Assembly (NCBI GenBank): GCA_038749595.1
Contig: JBCDHW010000002.1
Span: 337,509 to 401,508 of the forward strand
Direction: 5' to 3'
DNA length: 64,000 nt
Source of the DNA: Parvularcula sp038749595
GTDB lineage: Bacteria; Pseudomonadota; Alphaproteobacteria; Caulobacterales; Parvularculaceae
In this document: positions 35,330 through 43,457 of the stretch, piece by piece
Layout of the letters: every line of letters starts with the position of its first letter
How positions within the stretch are numbered: position 1 is the first letter of the stretch
The notes under the pieces: generated by a model
Databases searched by the model: none
What the model was told of the DNA's origin: nothing
What the model saw: only the letters and a program-made list of their open reading frames with translations
Made by a program: the position numbers and the translations under genes

Positions 35330-37030
35330 TTACGCGTCGTCGGTGTCTTTCAGAGCAGCACCGAGGATATCGCCGAGCGATGCACCAGCATCGGCTGAGC
35401 CATACTGTTCTACGGCTTCCTTCTCCTCGGCCATTTCGCGGGCCTTGATGGAAAGGGAGAGACGGCGCGACTGCCGATCGATCGCCACGATGCGGGCGTC
35501 GATCTTGTCGCCCACGGCGAAACGCTCCGGACGCTGCTCATTGCGGTCACGGCTGAGGTCCGACTTACGGATGAAGGCCTTAGGACCACCATCGCCGCCG
35601 ACCCGCACCTCGATACCGCCATTCTCAACGGCCGAGACTTCGCAGGTGACGTCGTCGCCTTTCTTCAGCTCACCGACGGCATCCATCGGGTCATTCGCGA
35701 CCTGTTTGATGCCGAGCGAGATACGCTCTTTGTCCGGATCAACGTCGAGGACTTTGACCGAGACCTTCTGGCCCTTCTCATAGTCCTGGATCGCCTGGTC
35801 ACCCGACTTGTCCCAATCGAGATCGGAAAGGTGGACCATGCCGTCCATGTTCTCGTCGATGCCCACGAACAGACCGAACTCGGTGATGTTCTTGACTTCG
35901 CCTTCGAGGACAGAACCGACCGGGTTGGCCTCGGCAAACGCTTCCCATGGGTTGTTCAGCGTCTGCTTCAGACCCAGGCTGACGCGGCGTTTGTACTCGT
36001 CCACTTCGAGCACCATGACGTCGACTTCCTGGTTCGGCTCCACAATGGCCGAGGGCGGAACGTTCTTCTTGACCCATGACATTTCCGAGACGTGGACCAG
36101 GCCTTCGATGCCATCTTCGATTTCGACGAAGGCGCCGTAGTCGGTGATGTTCGTGACCTTGCCTTTGAAGACCGCGCCGACAGGGTACTTGGCCTGCACG
36201 CCTTCCCAGGGGTCGGGCTGCAGCTGCTTCATACCGAGGCTGATGCGGCTCGTCTCCGGGTTGATCTTAATGATCTTGACACGGACGGTATCGTTGACGT
36301 TGAGAACCTCCGACGGGTGGTTCACGCGGCTCCACGACATGTCGGTGACGTGCAGAAGACCGTCAACGCCGGGGGCCAGCTCAACGAACGCGCCGTAATC
36401 GGTGATGTTCTTGACGACACCGTCGCGCTCGTCGCCTTCGCTCAGATCACGGACGACATCAGCACGATGTTCCGCACGATCCTCTTCCAGCACAGACCGG
36501 CGCGAGACAACGATGTTGCCGCGGCGCTTGTCCATTTTGAGGATCTTGAACGGCTGTTCGAGGTTCATCAGCGGCGTCGCATCGCGCACGGGGCGGATGT
36601 CCACTTGGCTGCCGGGCAAGAACGCCACAGCGCCGCCAAGGTCGACGGTGAAGCCGCCTTTGACCCGGTTGAAGATGACGCCGTTGACGCGTTCGCCGTC
36701 TTCGAATTCTTTCTCGAGGCGGTCCCAGGCTTCTTCCCGGCGGGCTTTCTCGCGGGAGATCACCGCTTCGCCGTGGGCGTTCTCGACACGGTCGATGAAG
36801 ACATCGACTTCGTCGCCAACTTTCACCGAGCTCTCGCCGTTGGCGATGCCAAACTCGCGGAGCGGCACGCGGCCTTCGGTTTTCAGGCCAACATCAACGA
36901 TGGCCATGTCTTTTTCGATACCGGTGATGGTGCCTTTTACGACGGTTTGTTCAAAGCTGACGCGGTCGACGACCGAGGCTTCGAACATCTCGGCGAAATC
37001 TTCGACCGAGGGGTTCATGGTTTCAGACAA
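35330..37030 (-). CDS. rpsA: 30S ribosomal protein S1
   Basis: 566 aa RNA-binding ribosomal protein with six S1 (OB-fold) repeats. The four C-terminal ones are clearest, with repeated NITDYGAFVE and HVSEMSW / HVTDMSW motifs. The start is placed at a TTG (37030), giving MSETMNPSVEDF like related S1 proteins, with AAGG seven bases before it. The ATG four codons later (37018) lacks a ribosome site at proper distance. In many relatives cmk is directly upstream; here 4.9 kb with two unrelated genes separates them. A strong terminator follows. Confidence 0.95.
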   Translation of the reverse strand: MSETMNPSVEDFAEMFEASVVDRVSFEQTVVKGTITGIEKDMAIVDVGLKTEGRVPLREFGIANGESSVKVGDEVDVFIDRVENAHGEAVISREKARREEAWDRLEKEFEDGERVNGVIFNRVKGGFTVDLGGAVAFLPGSQVDIRPVRDATPLMNLEQPFKILKMDKRRGNIVVSRRSVLEEDRAEHRADVVRDLSEGDERDGVVKNITDYGAFVELAPGVDGLLHVTDMSWSRVNHPSEVLNVNDTVRVKIIKINPETSRISLGMKQLQPDPWEGVQAKYPVGAVFKGKVTNITDYGAFVEIEDGIEGLVHVSEMSWVKKNVPPSAIVEPNQEVDVMVLEVDEYKRRVSLGLKQTLNNPWEAFAEANPVGSVLEGEVKNITEFGLFVGIDENMDGMVHLSDLDWDKSGDQAIQDYEKGQKVSVKVLDVDPDKERISLGIKQVANDPMDAVGELKKGDDVTCEVSAVENGGIEVRVGGDGGPKAFIRKSDLSRDRNEQRPERFAVGDKIDARIVAIDRQSRRLSLSIKAREMAEEKEAVEQYGSADAGASLGDILGAALKDTDDA

Positions 37031-37299
37031 AACACTGCCTTTATAGCGGCACGGAAGGCGCCGCGGGTTGGGGCTCAAAAAGCATGCATTTGTAGGGCTT
37101 TAAGAGCAGGTTGGACGAAACGCGCCGGTCGCGAAATGACACAAGATCAGTTCGGATGCTAAAGCGCTCGTCCTCCTTGAACTTTGTCCATTCCGCAGCC
37201 GCCGCTGCGAACCCGCGCCCCATAGAGAAGCGGTGCGGAAATCGCAAGGCTTGCGGGCGGTTCCGCGGGGCGCGCCCACGAACCGCACCGCGAGCGCCC

Positions 37300-39228
37300 C
37301 TACCGCTCGTTTTGGATATCGTAGTCGGTCTCCATGTCTTCGGCCTGCGGCAGCCCATTGTCATCGTCATCGGCAAGCCGCTCCAGCGCTTCGGCCCGCT
37401 CAACTGGGGAGGACCGCCGCATCGGCGCAGACCGGCGGCGGCGCTGCTGCAAGGTCACCGGCGGGCCCTCTTTCAGCTGCAGCGCAACGGGCGCAACTTC
37501 GCCGCTGCAAAACGCCTTGGCTTGCCCAACCAACCAACCGTTGGCCCGCGCCGCGGCGTCGTCGCCAGGGGCATTGTTTCCGCCCTCTAAATTGGCCGCC
37601 GAGAACGCGGCAAAGCCGCTATCCACGTAGACGCGGGTTGTGGTGTAGAACCGAAAATACGACCCGTCGTGGCCGAGCACTTGGCCCCAAGTGCCGTCCA
37701 TCCATTGTCCCCAAGCCCACCCATAAGAAGGATCAGCACGATTTTCCGGCGGTTCGCTCATCGGGCCCCGTTGGCGATCGCTCCGCATATAGATCGATTG
37801 GATCTGCGCAATTGATGCGGGGCTGAGCGAAAAGCTGCCGTGTTGGCCGTCGATCATCAGGCGCGCGAACTTAAGAAAGTCCTTAGACGTCATATACGCG
37901 CCGCCGGCAGGGTTCCAGACCGGAGGCAACGCGATGTTATCGACCCGAACCCGCTGCCCCGCTGGCTTTGCGGGATCAAAACGGTGGCCATTGACCTCGC
38001 GCGTGGTATCCACCGCCGCCGCGACGAAATATTGATCCACCCACGGATTACCTGTGGGCGGATTAAACGGCGTGAGCGACACCGCAGGCGGCACCGATGC
38101 GTCGGTCGGCATCCCAAAGTTCGCGCTGGCCATCCCCAACGGGCCAAAGAACTCCTCGACCATCACTTGCTCATAGGGCTTGCCGCGCACCTTCTCGATC
38201 AGGTGGCCCAGGATCATATAATTGCCTTGCCCGTACCGCCATTCACCGATAATGCCCGCATGCGGACGGTTCAGCATCTGCCGGATGATATCCTCACGAA
38301 AATCCGTCGGTGTTCGCGCATAGTTTGACGGTGCACGGGTCTGGGCATCGAGCGCGCCAGGCATAATCATCCCCGAGCGATGGGCCGCCAGCCGGTCGAT
38401 CGTGACGTCCTTAAAGTGCTGATTAATCGACCTAAACAGCGGCGGGAATAGGCCTTGCCCACCGGGCAAAAGCTTCTTGTCGTAGACCAAGTCCCAGACG
38501 GTCGTGTCCCAATCGAAATGGCCCTCTTCAACCAGCTTGGCCAGCATCGCGATCGTCATCGCCTTGGTGTTCGACCCAATATGCCAAGTGTCATCCGGCT
38601 GAACCTTCAGTGTACTGTCCGCTCGGCGCACACCGGTGGTCCACTCGATAAAATGCCCGGGGCCGCAGGTCACGGCCGTCGACATTCCGGGGACGTCATT
38701 ATCCCGCGCTGTGTTCTCAAGGTTTGCGGCCATGAAGAGCCAAGGCACCGGCTCCAGTTCGGCGAAGCGCAAGATCACCGGCTCAGACGGAGCACTGAGC
38801 GCCGTGGTTCCCGTCAGCCCCTGGACCGACACCTTATAGACGAGGCGTTCCGGCAAATCAGCCAGCCTCAAATTGAAAAAGCCCTGTTTGCGCCCGTCCA
38901 TATCGAGCGGGCCACGGGTCAGCACGACATCGTTCCCATCACGGACGATATATTCGCCGTCGACGAAGTTGCCGCTGTTGAGTTTCCAACGGAAGCTATA
39001 AACAGCGGTGTAGTCGGAAAATTCCCACTCGTCGTACCATCGGCTGAACTCGCCGCCAAAAGGATCAACCTCAAGCGTCAGGCGCCGCAGCTGCAGCACC
39101 TCGCCTGTAATGATCCCAGGTTCGACCCGGATTTGCGCTGCCGCCGTGGCGATCGGCGCGGTCAGCGTCGTGAGACCGAGAGCAACAGCGGCTGCCGGCA
39201 ACGCGGCAGCTCGAAAGAGCGTAGGCAT
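37300..39228 (-). CDS. Exported serine hydrolase, beta-lactamase family, with N-terminal extension
   Basis: 642 aa. The signal peptide (cleavage near 31, ATAAAQ) is followed by about 130 residues of beta-rich extension and then a class C beta-lactamase/esterase-type domain. Nucleophile motif SNTK (Ser219, Lys222); the usual YxN is YGQGN; HxG-like GHDGS is near residue 545. The C-terminal 60 residues are Arg-rich, then acidic (LADDDDNG), and look disordered. Divergent from a TonB receptor, both lying between cmk and rpsA, so they may have come together. Confidence 0.85.
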   Translation of the reverse strand: MPTLFRAAALPAAAVALGLTTLTAPIATAAAQIRVEPGIITGEVLQLRRLTLEVDPFGGEFSRWYDEWEFSDYTAVYSFRWKLNSGNFVDGEYIVRDGNDVVLTRGPLDMDGRKQGFFNLRLADLPERLVYKVSVQGLTGTTALSAPSEPVILRFAELEPVPWLFMAANLENTARDNDVPGMSTAVTCGPGHFIEWTTGVRRADSTLKVQPDDTWHIGSNTKAMTIAMLAKLVEEGHFDWDTTVWDLVYDKKLLPGGQGLFPPLFRSINQHFKDVTIDRLAAHRSGMIMPGALDAQTRAPSNYARTPTDFREDIIRQMLNRPHAGIIGEWRYGQGNYMILGHLIEKVRGKPYEQVMVEEFFGPLGMASANFGMPTDASVPPAVSLTPFNPPTGNPWVDQYFVAAAVDTTREVNGHRFDPAKPAGQRVRVDNIALPPVWNPAGGAYMTSKDFLKFARLMIDGQHGSFSLSPASIAQIQSIYMRSDRQRGPMSEPPENRADPSYGWAWGQWMDGTWGQVLGHDGSYFRFYTTTRVYVDSGFAAFSAANLEGGNNAPGDDAAARANGWLVGQAKAFCSGEVAPVALQLKEGPPVTLQQRRRRSAPMRRSSPVERAEALERLADDDDNGLPQAEDMETDYDIQNER

Positions 39229-39552
39229 CGTTTTTTCCCCTCATTTCCCTCATAGGGAGAATACCAAACGAGCAATTCGCCACCAACCACGCGAAGCAGT
39301 CGCAATCGCGCCAAAAGACCAAAACGCATCCCCAGTCATTTCTGTCGGAAAAGACATATCGATAATCGGAACACGGGCCGATATCTCGATCCGCCGATAA
39401 ATTTCATCTCGCCATTTCAATGGGAAAGCACGATCGTGCTTTTCGGGGCACAGTCCGAACAAAGTATCGCTGCACCAATTGCCACACCTGCTTGGCCGCC
39501 CTACCACGACGCCATGCGATCAATTCGCATCTTCAAGAAAGGTAGTTGGGGC
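39229..39552. other. Divergent promoter region of serine hydrolase and TonB receptor
   Basis: 324 bases, more AT-rich than its surroundings. It holds an 18-bp perfect palindrome (39425-39442) and a looser inverted repeat near 39357-39400 (TATCGATAATCGG and CCGATATC). Both divergent genes could be controlled from here. Confidence 0.5.
39425..39442. promoter_or_regulatory. 18-bp perfect palindrome, candidate operator
   Basis: AAAGCACGATCGTGCTTT is self-complementary over all 18 bases. It lies about 110 bases upstream of the TonB receptor start and 200 bases upstream of the divergent hydrolase. The symmetry is what a homodimeric repressor would need; the regulator is not known. Confidence 0.5.
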
Positions 39553-41865
39553 ATGTGGAATTCTAAAATGGTCGGGGCGTCCTCCGTGGCGCTCGCTTTG
39601 GCTATGGGCGCGGCACAGGCACAGCCCGACCCCGAACAAGACACCATCGTCGTCACCGGCCAGAAGATCTCGCGGTCCATCCAGGACACGCCCGACTCGG
39701 TTGCCATTGTGACGGACCAAGAAATCAAGCGGCAAAATATCCTCAGTGTGCAGGATGTTATCGACCGGACGGCCAATCTGACCACGCTCGACGGTTCGAG
39801 CTTCACGATCCGGGGGATCAACAGCCTCAACGTCTCCGGCGCGGGGATCGGCGATCTCGCTACGATCTATGTCGACGGCTCGCCGCTGCCGCGCGAGACC
39901 AGCTTTGGTGGTCCCCTCGATGTGTGGGACCTGGCGCAGGTGGAAGTCTTCCGTGGACCGCAATCAACGCTTCAAGGACGCAATGCCCTCGCCGGCGCGA
40001 TCCTCCTTGAAACCGCCGATCCGACCTATGAGCTTGAGGGCCGCGCTCGCGTTATTGCGGGTACGGAAGAAAACCTCCGGCGGTTCGGCTTTGCCGTAGG
40101 CGGACCAATCATCGACGACCAGGTGGCCTTCCGCATCGCCGGTGAAGTCGCCGAAACCGACGGCTTCATCGACAACCTCACCACCGGCACCGACGAACAA
40201 GCACGCCAATCGGAGCTGATCCGCGGCAAGCTGCTCATCGAACCCAACGCGGTGCCCGATCTCAGTGTGCTGCTGAGCTACACTTATGACGACCGAACCA
40301 GCGGTGACGATTTCGTCTCCCTCGCCGTCGAAGATCCCGAAGAGAACCGCCAAGCGTTCGGCGATCCGGGGCTTACGGAAGACATCAAGATCCAGGTCGC
40401 GGTGGCAACTGTCGATTATCAGTTTACCGATGACCTCTCATTCACATCGATCACGGCACTGAACGTCGTCGATCGGGACTTCGTCACCGACTCCGACCGC
40501 ACACCCGAAGTCATTGAATTCTCTGTCTTTGAGAGCCACGCGGAAACATTCAGCCAGGAAACACGCTTCCAGTACGACGGTGACCGGTTCAAAGGCGTCG
40601 CTGGTTTCTACTACGCCGAACTCGACACGCCGACGAGCATCAGCAACGCCGATCTTTCGCTTGATCCCGTCAACGATCTCGGGCTGCTCAACGTCCTCAC
40701 CGCACCGCCAGCGTTCGGCGGCATCGGCTTGGATCAAGACACCGCCTTGCTGGTGATCTCGCTCTACCCCAACCCAGCGGTGATCAACGCACAAGCAAGC
40801 AATCCAAGCACCGTTGAGTCCTACGCTCTGTTCACAGACTTTTCCTACGACCTCACCGACAAGCTGACGATTTACGGCGGCGCCCGTTGGGACAACGAAA
40901 CCCAGGAAATCACCACCGGCAACATCGTCTCGCTTTCGACACCGCTCCCCGACCCGGCGGTAGTCGCTATGAACCCGCTGCTCGCGCCGCTCGCTCCAAT
41001 CGTCGCGGCCCTTAACGGTTTCATCGAGGCTGAAGCTGCTGACGCGAACAGTGAACCGGCTTCGACGGAGTCGCCAACATTCTCCGCATTCCTCCCAAAA
41101 GCGGGCATCGGCTACGACGTCACCGACGATATGAGCGTCGCGTTTATCGCCCAGCGGGGGTACCGCTCGGGCGGCGTCGGCATCAACGCGGCACGGGCGC
41201 AGTCCTTTGAATTCGATCAAGAATTCATCTGGAACTACGAGCTTTCCCTGCGCAGCCAGTGGTTTGACAACGCCCTGACGCTGAACGCCAACGCGTTCTA
41301 CATCGACTGGACCGACCAGCAGGTGCGTGTTCAGCTCTCGGACAATGTCTTCGACGCCGAAACGCAAAACGCGGGCAGCTCGAGCATCTACGGCTTCGAA
41401 GTCGAAAGCCGATACGAGCTCACCGACAGTCTCGACTTCCAAGGATCTGTTGGCTTCGCAGAGACCGAGTTCGAGGAATTCTTCGTCAACGTGAACGGCA
41501 CGGTGCTCGATTTGGCGGGCAACGAATTCGCCGCCGCGCCGAAATGGACCCTCGCCGGGGCGCTGAACTGGGAGGGCAACAACGGTCTCCTCGCCAACGT
41601 CAACGCGAACTACGTGTCGGACTCGTTCAACCGCGCGGATCGTCCGCAGAATGAGCGTATCATTGAGGGCCGGACGCTCGTCAATTTCCGCGCAGGTTGG
41701 CAAGGCGACACGATCGGCGTCTTCGTTGCCGGGAACAATGTATTCGATGAGGAGTTCATCACCTCGCGCTTCCCGTTCGATCCGCTGCTGCCGGACACGA
41801 CGCCGGAATTCGCCCGGTTCGGCAATCCGCGTACGTTCCAAATCCAGCTCGAAGCACAGTTCTAA
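39553..41865 (+). CDS. TonB-dependent outer-membrane receptor
   Basis: 770 aa. Signal peptide (MWNSKMVGASSVALALAMGAA, cleavage near AQAQ), TonB box DTIVVTG, plug domain with IRGINSLNVSGAG and VEVFRGPQSTLQGRN, and a 22-strand barrel ending IQLEAQF with terminal Phe. Takes up a large or scarce nutrient using TonB energy; the ligand is unknown. The start at 39553 is preferred (AAAGG upstream); 39514 is possible. A terminator follows. Confidence 0.93.
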   Translation: MWNSKMVGASSVALALAMGAAQAQPDPEQDTIVVTGQKISRSIQDTPDSVAIVTDQEIKRQNILSVQDVIDRTANLTTLDGSSFTIRGINSLNVSGAGIGDLATIYVDGSPLPRETSFGGPLDVWDLAQVEVFRGPQSTLQGRNALAGAILLETADPTYELEGRARVIAGTEENLRRFGFAVGGPIIDDQVAFRIAGEVAETDGFIDNLTTGTDEQARQSELIRGKLLIEPNAVPDLSVLLSYTYDDRTSGDDFVSLAVEDPEENRQAFGDPGLTEDIKIQVAVATVDYQFTDDLSFTSITALNVVDRDFVTDSDRTPEVIEFSVFESHAETFSQETRFQYDGDRFKGVAGFYYAELDTPTSISNADLSLDPVNDLGLLNVLTAPPAFGGIGLDQDTALLVISLYPNPAVINAQASNPSTVESYALFTDFSYDLTDKLTIYGGARWDNETQEITTGNIVSLSTPLPDPAVVAMNPLLAPLAPIVAALNGFIEAEAADANSEPASTESPTFSAFLPKAGIGYDVTDDMSVAFIAQRGYRSGGVGINAARAQSFEFDQEFIWNYELSLRSQWFDNALTLNANAFYIDWTDQQVRVQLSDNVFDAETQNAGSSSIYGFEVESRYELTDSLDFQGSVGFAETEFEEFFVNVNGTVLDLAGNEFAAAPKWTLAGALNWEGNNGLLANVNANYVSDSFNRADRPQNERIIEGRTLVNFRAGWQGDTIGVFVAGNNVFDEEFITSRFPFDPLLPDTTPEFARFGNPRTFQIQLEAQF

Positions 41866-41909
41866 GCGCAACGCGAAAAAAACCGGTCACGGACCGGCCG
41901 CCTCAACGC

Positions 41910-41941
41910 AAAAACGGGAGCCTCCGCGCTCCCGTTTTTTT
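41910..41941 (+). terminator. Terminator of the TonB receptor gene
   Basis: AACGGGAGC (41913-41921) pairs with GCTCCCGTT (41928-41936), followed by T7. Confidence 0.9.
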
Positions 41942-41971
41942 ATACCCAGACATGATCAGTAAGCGGAACGC

Positions 41972-42619
41972 CTAAGCGCTCATCGCCTTGACGGTATTGT
42001 CGATGATCCGCGATGCCCGCGCCAGAACCTCCTCGGGGTTGAGCTTCGAGGTATCAATCAGCTCCGCCTCCGCCGCGGGCAGCAATGGCGCCTCGGCCCG
42101 GCTCTGGTCCCGCTCATCCCGGCGACGCAAATCCTCCGTCACGGACTCAAGCGACAGGTTCGGGTCTTGCACCCGCAGCTCAGCGAACCGGCGCTTCGCC
42201 CTCTCCTCAACACTCGCCGTGATGAACAGCTTCACCGTGGCATCAGGAAAAATCACCGTCCCAATATCCCGGCCATCGAGCACCGCGCCGGGCGGCGTCT
42301 CGCCAAACGCGCGTTGGAACTCGAACAGCGCCTGCCGCACACCGGGATGCACAGCAACGTGGCTCGCGCCGCGGCCCACTTCGCCGGTGCGCAGCTCCGC
42401 CGTATCCAAGCTTTCCGGATCAAACGCGCGTGCCACGGCCGTCGCCGCCTCTTCATCCCGCGGGTTCAGGCCATCCTTCAGCATCAGCCAAGCAACGCCG
42501 CGATAAAGCCTGCCCGTATCGAGATATTTGATGCCGTAAAGGCTGGCCAAACGCCGGCACAACGTACCCTTCCCACTGGCCGCAGGACCGTCGACTGCAA
42601 TCACAAGAGAAGTGCCCAT
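41972..42619 (-). CDS. cmk: Cytidylate kinase
   Basis: 215 aa NMP kinase that converts CMP/dCMP to the diphosphates. P-loop GPAASGKGT near the N-terminus, YLDTGRLYRGVAW and the DGRDIGTVIFPDA segment are diagnostic. ATG at 42619 (MGTSLVIAVDG). In relatives it is followed by rpsA on the same strand; here the hydrolase/TonB receptor pair comes between. Confidence 0.95.
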   Translation of the reverse strand: MGTSLVIAVDGPAASGKGTLCRRLASLYGIKYLDTGRLYRGVAWLMLKDGLNPRDEEAATAVARAFDPESLDTAELRTGEVGRGASHVAVHPGVRQALFEFQRAFGETPPGAVLDGRDIGTVIFPDATVKLFITASVEERAKRRFAELRVQDPNLSLESVTEDLRRRDERDQSRAEAPLLPAAEAELIDTSKLNPEEVLARASRIIDNTVKAMSA

Positions 42620-42660
42620 GGGCGTGCCGCTTAACAGGCGCGAAAGCCCAGGGCTAGCCA

Positions 42661-42695
42661 CGAAAAAGCGCGAGAACACAAAGGCTCCCGCGCTT
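42661..42695 (-). terminator. Terminator of VPxPA gene 5
   Basis: On the minus strand AAGCGCG (42695-42689) pairs with CGCGCTT (42672-42666), followed by T5. It lies 25 bases after the stop and before cmk. Confidence 0.7.
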
Positions 42696-42719
42696 CAACA
42701 TTCCCCGCTCGAGACGTGG

Positions 42720-43343
42720 TTAGCGCGCCATCCGGCGGCGGACTGCAAGCGCGCCAGCCAGCGACGCGAATAGGAATGCTGCTGCGGGAACGGGCACAGC
42801 GTCGGCGGCCGAAACGCGGAAATTGTCAAAGCCGAGCACTTCGTTGATGCCGAAGGTGCTCTCAATCACCAGCTCAATTCCGTCGATGTTAGCGAGCATC
42901 GTCGCGAAATCTCCGGTCGACAGACCAAACGTCGCCGCATCAAGGCCGACGCTGTAGGTCTGCCAGCTTCCCGTGGGCGGAACTCCAGTGACCATATCGA
43001 CGGTTGCCGTAAAACCGCCGCCGGACAGGGTCAGCTCGCCAAAATCAGGTGTGTTGCCGCCGGTCGCCGAAAACAGCGTCGCATCAAAACTGATCGTGCC
43101 GCCGACCTCCAACGGCACAACCAGCGCCGGGCCGAAGAACAGCACACCGAACCCTCCGGTATCGTCCTCAAGCCGGAGGTAACCGTCGGGGTTGCCCCCC
43201 GTCGCCTGCCACTGAAGAATGAAGTCAGGTGCCGTAAAACCTTCCGCCCCCGTATCAAATTCAGCCGTCAGCGTCGCCGCCGATGCTGTGCCCAGCAGTC
43301 CCGCGGCACTCAACGCCGCCGCAGCGGCTAATAGCTTTCTCAT
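42720..43343 (-). CDS. Exported protein with VPxPA-type C-terminal sorting signal (5)
   Basis: 207 aa. Signal peptide (MRKLLAAAAALSAAGLLGTASA). The mature part (FDTGAEGFTAPDF, GYLRLEDDTGG, GGTISFDATLFSA, LGFDNFRV) resembles laminin-B/jelly-roll carbohydrate-binding-like domains seen in PEP-CTERM proteins. The C-terminus VPVPAAAFLF plus helix plus RRRMAR is an exosortase signal. ATG at 43343. Function unknown; probably surface or matrix. Confidence 0.85.
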   Translation of the reverse strand: MRKLLAAAAALSAAGLLGTASAATLTAEFDTGAEGFTAPDFILQWQATGGNPDGYLRLEDDTGGFGVLFFGPALVVPLEVGGTISFDATLFSATGGNTPDFGELTLSGGGFTATVDMVTGVPPTGSWQTYSVGLDAATFGLSTGDFATMLANIDGIELVIESTFGINEVLGFDNFRVSAADAVPVPAAAFLFASLAGALAVRRRMAR

Positions 43344-43457
43344 GACGCGACCCCTACGCGGCGAACCAATATTTCGTAACACATGCATAGATTGTGCGGA
43401 ACCGTCGACGCGATTAACGTTAACGCCTCGGTCTTTGATCAGTAAAATGATACGACC

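Noticed and set aside
36092..37162. Plus-strand open frame of 356 codons across rpsA
   Set aside because: Antisense shadow of ribosomal protein S1.
40438..41871. Minus-strand open frame of 477 codons across the TonB receptor
   Set aside because: Antisense shadow; composition is typical of reversed GC-rich coding sequence, with no domain.
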